From: JBCDJG01 sp038748065
GTDB lineage: Bacteria; Pseudomonadota; Gammaproteobacteria; Pseudomonadales; Halieaceae
Assembly: GCA_038748065.1 (NCBI GenBank)
Contig: JBCDJG010000070.1
Location: 1 to 23,022 of the forward strand
DNA length: 23,022 bases
Direction of reading: 5' to 3'
Made by a program: the position numbers and the translations under genes. Below, piece by piece: positions 14,797-23,022 of this stretch. The notes below the pieces were generated by a model, which had not been told where the DNA came from, did not search any database, and was given only the letters and a program-made list of their open reading frames with translations. Within the stretch, counting starts at the first letter, position 1; each line of letters opens with the position of its first letter.

Positions 14797-15663
14797 ATGC
14801 TCGACGCTCTGAGCCAATATCCATGGATGCTGGTGACTACGCTCGCTGTTCTTGGCCTGCTCGTCGGTAGCTTTTTGAATGTGGTCATTTACCGCCTGCC
14901 CTTAATGATGCAGGCACAGTGGCGGCGTGAGTGCTGCGAGCTCCTGGAAGCTGACCCCGGCGAAGCGCAGCCGGTGATGAACCTGGCAACACCCAACTCG
15001 CATTGCCCGCATTGCAAAGCACCCATCAAACCCTGGCAGAACATTCCCGTTATCAGTTATCTCGTGCTTGGCGGTAAGTGCAGCAACTGCTCAGCCCGAA
15101 TCTCGCCCCGCTACCCGCTGATCGAAGCGTTTTCCGGTGCACTATGTGTCACGCTGGCGTGGTATTTCACTGCGGACCTGGCCCTGCTCGGTGCACTGCT
15201 GTTTACCTGGTCGCTTCTCGTTCTGACGATGATTGATGTAGATCACCAGCTCTTGCCGGACGACATTACCTTGCCACTGCTATGGCTGGGGCTTGCATTC
15301 AACGTGTTTGGCACCTACACAGACCTGCAGAGCGCAGTGCTCGGCGCTATCTTTGGCTACCTCTCCCTGTGGAGCGTCTATTGGGCTTTTAAACTGGCGA
15401 CGGGTAAGGAAGGCATGGGTTACGGCGATTTCAAGCTGCTGGCCGCACTGGGTGCATGGCTCGGCTGGCAGATGCTGCCAGTCATCATCCTCCTGTCTTC
15501 AGTGGTCGGCGCCATCTGCGGCATAGCCCTGATCCTGTTGCGCAATCGCGGACGTGAGATCCCTATGCCCTTCGGGCCTTACCTGGCCGCCGCGGGCTGG
15601 ATCGCCCTGCTCTGGGGTGAACGCATTGTCGAGGCCTACCTCGGCGGTACACGTCTGGGCTGA
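14797..15663 (+). CDS. pilD: Prepilin peptidase / N-methyltransferase PilD
   Basis: Inner-membrane aspartyl protease that removes the prepilin leader and N-methylates the new Phe1; both pilins in this window would be substrates. The 288 residues hold the cytoplasmic zinc-binding loop with C70, C73, C95 and C98, and the catalytic aspartates in TMIDVDH (D147) and GYGDFKL (D211). About seven or eight hydrophobic spans are present. The start has only a weak ribosome-binding site 28 bases after pilC. Its stop overlaps the coaE ATG by one base (TGATG). It could also process type II secretion pseudopilins, as in Pseudomonas. Confidence 0.96.
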   Translation: MLDALSQYPWMLVTTLAVLGLLVGSFLNVVIYRLPLMMQAQWRRECCELLEADPGEAQPVMNLATPNSHCPHCKAPIKPWQNIPVISYLVLGGKCSNCSARISPRYPLIEAFSGALCVTLAWYFTADLALLGALLFTWSLLVLTMIDVDHQLLPDDITLPLLWLGLAFNVFGTYTDLQSAVLGAIFGYLSLWSVYWAFKLATGKEGMGYGDFKLLAALGAWLGWQMLPVIILLSSVVGAICGIALILLRNRGREIPMPFGPYLAAAGWIALLWGERIVEAYLGGTRLG

Positions 15664-16271
15664 TGGCCCTGATAGTCGGCATCACAGGCGGTATTGGCAG
15701 CGGCAAAACGGCGGCGACCGACCTGTTTGCCGCCCGAGGTATTACCATCGTTGACGCCGATCTCGCCTCCCGCATCATCATGGAGCCCGGCAAGCCCGCT
15801 CTCGACGCGGTGGCAAAGCACTTCGGTGATCACCTGCTCTTACCTGACGGCACACTGGATCGCGCTGCACTGCGCGCGCGAGTGTTCGCAAATGACGATG
15901 ACAGGCTGTGGCTGGAATCACTGACGCATCCCCTCATCGGCAAAGAAATCAGCGAGCAACTCGCAGCCAGCGATTCAGCCTACACGATGTTGAGTTCGCC
16001 ACTACTGCTGGAAACGGGGCAACACGGCTCCACCGACTATACGATCGTCGTCGACGTACCCGAAGCCATGCAGGTCGCCCGGACCATGGCACGAGACAAC
16101 AACTACGAAGAACAAGTACGCAGAATAATCGCTGCCCAAATGTCGCGGCAGGATCGCCTCGCCCGCGCCGACCGTGTGATCGACAATTCAGGCACCTTGG
16201 TTGAACTGAAGGAGCAGGTTGCTCGCATTCATGAAGAATTGTTGCAGCGGGCTACCGCAGCAGAGGGCTAA
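15663..16271 (+). CDS. coaE: Dephospho-CoA kinase
   Basis: Phosphorylates dephospho-CoA at the ribose 3' position, the last step of coenzyme A synthesis. The 202-residue protein has the P-loop GITGGIGSGKT at 6-16 and conserved family segments DADLASRII, LTHPLI, PLLLETG and ARIAAQMSRQDRL-like text (RIIAAQMSRQDRLARAD). It is coupled to pilD by a one-base overlap, the order seen in Pseudomonas. The yacG gene that often follows coaE is absent: the coaE stop codon is directly abutted by the stop codon of convergent mutT. Confidence 0.95.
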   Translation: MALIVGITGGIGSGKTAATDLFAARGITIVDADLASRIIMEPGKPALDAVAKHFGDHLLLPDGTLDRAALRARVFANDDDRLWLESLTHPLIGKEISEQLAASDSAYTMLSSPLLLETGQHGSTDYTIVVDVPEAMQVARTMARDNNYEEQVRRIIAAQMSRQDRLARADRVIDNSGTLVELKEQVARIHEELLQRATAAEG

Positions 16272-16682
16272 TCAGGCCTTGCTGCCAGCCAGTAGCGACT
16301 GAACGGCCTCTACAATAGGCTCATTGGCCGCGGGGAACTCATATGCATCGAGCGCAGTCGCGCTGACCCAGGCCAGCGGCTGGCCCTCGCGGCCAACAGC
16401 CTCACCGCTGAAAGTTCGTACCACATGCACATCCAGCAGAACGCGCTTGTCTGCGTAATCGTGAGTAACCTGCAGCAAGGGTTCGCTGGCATGAATCTCG
16501 ATATGTAGTTCCTCGTGCAGTTCCCTTGCCAGCGCCTGGAAAAGGGTCTCGCTGCCTTCGACTTTGCCACCGGGGAATTCCCATAGCCCACCCTGGTGGG
16601 CATCAGCCGCTCGGCGAGACAGCAGTATGCGCTGCTGCGCATCGAGAATCACGCCCACCGCCACGTGTACGCGGCCTTTCAT
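16272..16682 (-). CDS. mutT: 8-oxo-dGTP diphosphatase, MutT-type Nudix hydrolase
   Basis: A 136-residue Nudix hydrolase expected to remove oxidised dGTP from the nucleotide pool. The Nudix box runs from G39 to I61 with E45, R53, E54, E57 and E58 in place, but the final Gly of the consensus is His60 (EELHI). The metal-binding glutamates are intact, so activity is likely. The short length and the position next to argJ and secA fit MutT rather than another Nudix enzyme. Its ATG overlaps the argJ stop by one base. No terminator is visible after it, because it abuts coaE. Confidence 0.9.
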   Translation of the reverse strand: MKGRVHVAVGVILDAQQRILLSRRAADAHQGGLWEFPGGKVEGSETLFQALARELHEELHIEIHASEPLLQVTHDYADKRVLLDVHVVRTFSGEAVGREGQPLAWVSATALDAYEFPAANEPIVEAVQSLLAGSKA

Positions 16683-17908
16683 CAGGTGCGGTATTCCGCG
16701 TTAATCCGCACGTAGTCGTAGGAGAAATCGCTGGTCCATACGGTCACGGACTGCTCACCGCGATTGAGATCAACGCGCACCTTAATCTCTTCCTTCGCCA
16801 TAGCCTTGGCGCCCTGCTCTTCCGTATAGGTCGCAGCGCGGCAGCCCTGCTGCGCGATCAGCACATCGTTAAGGTGCACTGTGACCTGGCGCACGTCGAG
16901 ACTCGGCACGCCCGCGCGCCCGATAGCCGCGAGCAGGCGACCCCAATTGGGATCAGAGGCAAACAGCGCTGTTTTTACCAGTGGCGAATGCGCGATGGTA
17001 AAGGCGACATCAAGACACTCCTGCTCGGAGACACCGCCCGTGACCTCGATCGCGACAAACTTGCTGGCGCCCTCACCATCACGCACCAGCGCCTGGGCCA
17101 GTTCCACACAGACCGCTTCCACCGCACCCGCTAGCGCTGCGAAGCGCGGATCGCTTTCGTTGCTCAACTCAGCGCCGTCCGCCGCGCCCGTGGCCGTGAA
17201 CACACAGGCGTCGTTCGTTGAAGTATCCCCGTCGACGGTAATACGATGAAAGGAGCTTTCCACGGCTCGTTCCAGAATCGTTGCCAGAATGGCCTCGGAC
17301 ACGGCCATATCGGTGCCGATATAGGCCAGCATTGTGGCCATGTTGGGACGGATCATTCCGGCGCCCTTGGCAATGCCGGTCACGACATAGCGCTGTCCAT
17401 CAAGCTCGAAACTCTTTGAACTACCCTTGGGTCGCGTGTCTGTTGTGAGTATGCCAGTGGCTGCCGCCGCCCAGCCATGATCACTCAGCGCGTCGAGTGC
17501 TGCCGGGAGCGCTGCTTCGATCAGGGCTACCGGCAGCGGCTCGCCGATCACTCCGGTGGAAAAGGGAAGAACGCTTTCCAACCCCACCCCCGTGGCACCG
17601 GCGAGGGCGCGGCAGCAGGCGAGCGCATCTTCAATCCCGGCATCGCCTGTACCTGCGTTGGCGTTGCCGGTATTGATCAGCAGGTAGCGTGTCTCTGTAT
17701 CCGGTGTCGCCAGATGTCGCCTGGCGACCGTAACCGGTGCAGCGCAGAAGGCATTACGCGTAAATACCGCCGCCGTTTTGCTGCCCTCGGCCAACTCTAT
17801 GACAACCAGGTCCTTGCGGCCTGTGGTTTTAATACCCGCGCTGGCGGTACCCAGACGCATACCCGGTATGGCCAGCATTTCATCCAAGGCACCCCCGCCT
17901 ACCGCCAT
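16682..17908 (-). CDS. argJ: Bifunctional ornithine acetyltransferase / N-acetylglutamate synthase
   Basis: Recycles the acetyl group in arginine synthesis: it transfers acetyl from N-acetylornithine to glutamate, and in bifunctional forms also uses acetyl-CoA. The 408 residues match the family length. The autoproteolysis site is NMATML with Thr192 as nucleophile, which splits the precursor into alpha and beta chains. LINTGNANAGTG and GVSEQECL family segments are clear, and it ends in the typical VRINAEYRT. The frame is open further upstream to 18244, but that extension lies over the secA 3' end; the ATG at 17908 is preferred because AGGAGG precedes it and the family N-terminus begins there (LDEMLAIPGMRLGTASAGIK). 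It lies ten bases after secA. Confidence 0.96.
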   Translation of the reverse strand: MAVGGGALDEMLAIPGMRLGTASAGIKTTGRKDLVVIELAEGSKTAAVFTRNAFCAAPVTVARRHLATPDTETRYLLINTGNANAGTGDAGIEDALACCRALAGATGVGLESVLPFSTGVIGEPLPVALIEAALPAALDALSDHGWAAAATGILTTDTRPKGSSKSFELDGQRYVVTGIAKGAGMIRPNMATMLAYIGTDMAVSEAILATILERAVESSFHRITVDGDTSTNDACVFTATGAADGAELSNESDPRFAALAGAVEAVCVELAQALVRDGEGASKFVAIEVTGGVSEQECLDVAFTIAHSPLVKTALFASDPNWGRLLAAIGRAGVPSLDVRQVTVHLNDVLIAQQGCRAATYTEEQGAKAMAKEEIKVRVDLNRGEQSVTVWTSDFSYDYVRINAEYRT

Positions 17909-17918
17909 GCGGAACCTC

Positions 17919-20687
<2,769 letters not shown>

Positions 20688-20757
20688 GGAGATTCCATCA
20701 TTCGGAAAATTGAACAGGCCGGCCGCGGCCAGCATACAGGATCAGGGAGGTGTTGGC

Positions 20758-21687
20758 TCAGCGCCGCGTGCGGCGGATATAGCTGGAGGGGTCGACCGGT
20801 CGACCGTGCTTGTAGACTTCGAAGTGGACATGGGCGCCGGTGGATCGCCCGGTAGAACCCATCAGTGCAATGGGCTCGCCCTTTCGCACCAGGTCACCCG
20901 GTTCGACAAGCAATTCTTTGTTGTGGGCGTAGCGGGTTAAAAAGCCATCGCCATGGGAAATCTCGACGAGCTCGCCATAGCCATTACGCGACCCGGTGTA
21001 AGTGACCACGCCGCCAGCAACCGCGATGACATTGGCACCTTCCTTGCCCGCGAAGTCTATGCCCTGGTGCATCGCTGGCTGCCCGGTAAAGGGGTCGGTG
21101 CGCATGCCGTAATAAGATGAGATCCAACCCTTTTCTACTGGCCGTCCGGAGAGCCAGGCCTGATCATCCAGCTTGCGATTGTTGAGCAGGGTTTCGAGCA
21201 CGTCCAGCTGCTGTTCACGATCAATGAGCTTGCGCTCGAAGGCGCCGAGTTCGCCCTCAAGGTCTGCCGCATCGAAGCTGAAGTCGACCACCTCGTAAAC
21301 GGGGCCACCCAGTGCCGGCGGCTGGCTGAAATCAAACTCGCCCTCGTCCAGATCCGCCATGTTGGTGAGATGCTCACCCAATGCGTCCAGGCGAGTCATC
21401 CGAGCCTGCAATTCAGCGAGGTTCATACCCAGCGCCTGAAGGCGGTTCCCGGCCTGCTGTTTCAGCGCTGCAAGATCGCGACCCTGCTGCTGCAGGTCAT
21501 CCTGCAAGCTATCAAGAGAGGCTTCGCCAAGTGCTCGAGACTCTGTCGCCTGGCCGACGACATAACCGACACCCACGAGCCCAAGCGGCAGGCCGAGGCA
21601 GCACAGCGATACCAAGGCCCTGGACCACCGGCCCAGTTCGACGACGCGTGACCCGCCGTGCTTGCGGTTGATAAAGATGACTTTCAT
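20758..21687 (-). CDS. M23 family peptidase with membrane anchor and coiled coil
   Basis: A 309-residue LytM-type endopeptidase or LytM-like regulator of wall hydrolases. It has an N-terminal transmembrane span (about residues 23-43), a coiled-coil-prone region (about 50-150, DSLQDDLQQQGRDLAALKQQ), and a C-terminal M23 domain with zinc ligands H207 and D211 (HQGID) and H286-x-H288 (HVHFE), so catalysis is likely retained. The ATG at 21687 (MKVIFINRKHGGSR) is preferred over the ATG at 21711 and over the long upstream extension, which is not protein-like. An equivalent gene lies between lpxC and secA in Pseudomonas, where its role in wall remodelling is not well defined. A hairpin lies just upstream. 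Confidence 0.88.
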   Translation of the reverse strand: MKVIFINRKHGGSRVVELGRWSRALVSLCCLGLPLGLVGVGYVVGQATESRALGEASLDSLQDDLQQQGRDLAALKQQAGNRLQALGMNLAELQARMTRLDALGEHLTNMADLDEGEFDFSQPPALGGPVYEVVDFSFDAADLEGELGAFERKLIDREQQLDVLETLLNNRKLDDQAWLSGRPVEKGWISSYYGMRTDPFTGQPAMHQGIDFAGKEGANVIAVAGGVVTYTGSRNGYGELVEISHGDGFLTRYAHNKELLVEPGDLVRKGEPIALMGSTGRSTGAHVHFEVYKHGRPVDPSSYIRRTRR

Positions 21688-21716
21688 GGGGAGTAATAGC
21701 GTAATCTTCATTGCAA

Positions 21717-21740
21717 CTTTGAGGCTTTTTAACCTCAAAG
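21717..21740 (-). promoter_or_regulatory. Leader hairpin before the M23-secA operon
   Basis: A perfect eight-base inverted repeat (CTTTGAGG and CCTCAAAG around an eight-base loop) lies just upstream of the M23 gene. It ends five bases before the alternative ATG at 21711, so it occupies the place where that start's ribosome-binding site would be; this favours the ATG at 21687. It is not followed by a T tract. It could influence translation of the operon that includes secA, but this is inference. Confidence 0.45.
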
Positions 21741-21940
21741 CCAGAATGAGCGCGCAATATTGCCACACGATGCTCGCAATTTCCACGCCACTTCTGCGAA
21801 ATTGATCAAAGATTGAACACACCGGATAGTGCTTAGTAGCGTCCACTACCCGCCGGTGCACAGGCCCGATCCCAGTATGATCGACTCTCATCGTTCACTT
21901 CCGGTCAGGCAGATAACTCGATTCGATGCTCGAACGAGGG

Positions 21941-22076
21941 CCTGAGGCCGAACGTTGGGCTGTGGGGATGTCTGAGGCCATGGATGGCCGAGGCCAAGCC
22001 TGACAAGGAGGGCCCGCCCCTCTTTTCGGGTGCGTCTGCTTTTGGCGGTCCCCACAGCCCAACGTTCGGGCTTAGG
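21941..22076. repeat. Large inverted repeat with ATGGAT-centred hairpin, element 2
   Basis: The arms are a perfect 21-base inverted repeat (21948-21968 and 22049-22069; the left arm starts CCGAACGTTGGG), extended to 28 positions with one mismatch and one G-U pair. Inside is the palindrome GGCCATGGATGGCC (21976-21989), preceded by TGA and followed by GAGGCC, the same plan as element 1. A small stem GAGGG/CCCTC (22008-22012, 22018-22022) before TTTT would resemble a terminator in the + direction. The element lies 33 bases beyond the lpxC stop codon and could end or protect the lpxC mRNA. Confidence 0.7.
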
Positions 22077-22109
22077 ACCGACTCTTAAAGCACCCTGCCG
22101 ATATTTAAA

Positions 22110-23022
22110 TCAGGCCGTAGCTGCAACAGGATTAGTGGTGTAGGAGATAGGGGCGGTGGCTTCGTCGTCGAAGGTCACCATTTCCCAGGCGTCAGTCTGG
22201 GCGATGAGGGCCCGTAAGGATGCGTTGTTCAGGCCGTGTCCGGACTTGTAAGCGCGGAACTCGCCGATCAGGCTATGACCGAGGAGGTAAAGGTCGCCGA
22301 TTGCGTCCAGCACCTTGTGCTTCACGAACTCATCGTCATAGCGCAGGCCATCCTGGTTGAGGATGCGGTATTCATCGACCACGATGGCGTTATCGACGCT
22401 GCCGCCCTGGGCCAGGCCCTTGGAGCGAAGGTATTCGATTTCGTGCATGAAGCCGAAGGTGCGGGCTCGGCTGATTTCTTTGACAAAGGAGGTGGTGGAG
22501 AAGTCGACCTCGGCGTGGGCAGTGCGATCGCGAAAAACGGGGTGGTCAAAATCGATGGTGAAGGAGACTTTAAAGCCATCAAAGGGGAGAAAGCTGGCGA
22601 CCTTGTCTCCGTCTTCCACCGTGACCGGTCGTTTGATGCGAATGAACTTCTTGGCTGCATTCTGCTCCTCGATCCCAGCGGATTGGATCAGGAACACAAA
22701 AGGGCCCGCACTGCCGTCCATAATTGGCACTTCCGGGGCACTGACGTCGATATAGGCATTGTCGATGCCAAGCCCGGCCATGGCAGACAGGAGATGCTCT
22801 ACCGTGGACACACGCTCGTTATTGGCCATCAGGCAGGTGGAAAGTGTTGTTTCTCCAACGTTCTCGGCCCGCGCAGGAATTTCTACGACGGGATCGAGAT
22901 CAACGCGACGAAAAACGATGCCGTTATCCACCGGGGCCGGGCTCAGGGTGAGATAAACCTTCTCGCCCGTGTGCAGGCCGACACCGGTGGCCTTGATCGA
23001 GTTTCGCAGTGTTCGTTGTCGA
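22110..23022 (-). CDS. lpxC: UDP-3-O-acyl-N-acetylglucosamine deacetylase LpxC (N-terminus cut by the window edge)
   Basis: Zinc-dependent deacetylase, the committed step of lipid A synthesis, acting in the cytoplasm at the membrane. The visible 303 residues begin RQRTLRNSIKATGVGLHTG, so only about three residues are missing beyond 23022; an internal ATG at 22931 is not the start. Zinc-site segments STVEHLLSA (His) and FVKHKVLDAIGD (His and Asp) are present, as is the catalytic-histidine segment YKSGHGLNN. The C-terminus ends NPVAATA. In relatives ftsZ lies just upstream of lpxC, outside this window. Downstream genes M23, secA, argJ and mutT share the strand. Confidence 0.97.
   Translation of the reverse strand, partial: RQRTLRNSIKATGVGLHTGEKVYLTLSPAPVDNGIVFRRVDLDPVVEIPARAENVGETTLSTCLMANNERVSTVEHLLSAMAGLGIDNAYIDVSAPEVPIMDGSAGPFVFLIQSAGIEEQNAAKKFIRIKRPVTVEDGDKVASFLPFDGFKVSFTIDFDHPVFRDRTAHAEVDFSTTSFVKEISRARTFGFMHEIEYLRSKGLAQGGSVDNAIVVDEYRILNQDGLRYDDEFVKHKVLDAIGDLYLLGHSLIGEFRAYKSGHGLNNASLRALIAQTDAWEMVTFDDEATAPISYTTNPVAATA

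Larger units (their letters stand above)
21688..22109. other. 422-base spacer between lpxC and the M23 gene
   Basis: No gene is supported here. It holds the leader hairpin (21717-21740), a stretch without recognisable signals (about 21741-21940), and the palindromic element 2 (21941-22076). A secM-like gene or the DUF721 gene that some relatives carry near lpxC and secA was looked for and not found. I see no strong promoter for the M23-secA operon. Confidence 0.6.

Noticed and set aside
21688..21891. Longer M23 protein of 377 residues
   Set aside because: The added 68 residues have no signal or domain character, and the leader hairpin lies within them; MKVIFINRKHGG fits the usual start.
21892..22109. 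secM-like arrest peptide gene between lpxC and secA
   Set aside because: No short open frame with a start, signal peptide and arrest-like end was found on the - strand.

Overview
The window looks like chromosomal DNA from a GC-rich gammaproteobacterium. The gene order pilB-pilC-pilD-coaE next to lpxC-(M23 peptidase)-secA-argJ-mutT is the Pseudomonas-like arrangement. The protein style, plus an acyl-CoA dehydrogenase and malate synthase G, suggests a marine relative such as the Halieaceae/OM60 group. That placement is inference from gene content, not from a search. No tRNA, rRNA, CRISPR array, transposase or prophage gene was seen.

Layout. Positions 1-1097 (-) hold the 5' part of an acyl-CoA dehydrogenase gene that runs off the left edge, divergent from a LysR-type regulator (1312-2268, +). 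Malate synthase G (glcB, 2457-4631, +) follows and ends in a convergent intergenic region that holds a large nested inverted repeat (4664-4858). From 10173 down to 4883 on the - strand lie a type IV pilin (pilA) with a sigma-54-like promoter, an intrinsic terminator, two tandem overlapping polytopic membrane proteins with C-terminal TPR-like regions that resemble the TMTC/GT-C glycosyltransferase family, and a dolichyl-phosphate-mannose-synthase-like GT2 enzyme. Divergent from pilA are a HAMP-domain membrane protein and a second pilin, translationally coupled (10653-11614, +). Then come pilB, pilC, pilD and coaE (11762-16271, +). On the - strand, reading right to left, lie lpxC (partial at the right edge), a second palindromic element of the same family (21941-22076), an M23 peptidase, secA, argJ and mutT. 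The mutT stop codon abuts the coaE stop codon with no base between them.

How the genes fit together. pilA, pilB, pilC and pilD supply the pilin, assembly ATPase, inner-membrane platform and prepilin peptidase of a type IVa pilus. The three genes downstream of pilA look like a compact lipid-phosphate-sugar O-glycosylation module: a GT2 enzyme that would charge polyprenyl phosphate with a sugar, and two GT-C-like enzymes that would transfer it to a protein outside the cytoplasm, with the adjacent pilin the obvious candidate substrate. This is the best candidate for an undescribed system here. The two GT-C-like paralogues have lost different conserved residues, which suggests division of labour. 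The right part is housekeeping: lipid A synthesis (LpxC), wall processing (M23), Sec export (SecA), arginine synthesis (ArgJ) and nucleotide-pool sanitation (MutT).

The second novel signal is a pair of palindromic intergenic elements, one after glcB and one after lpxC. Both contain hairpins with an invariant ATGGAT centre and differing but self-complementary stems.
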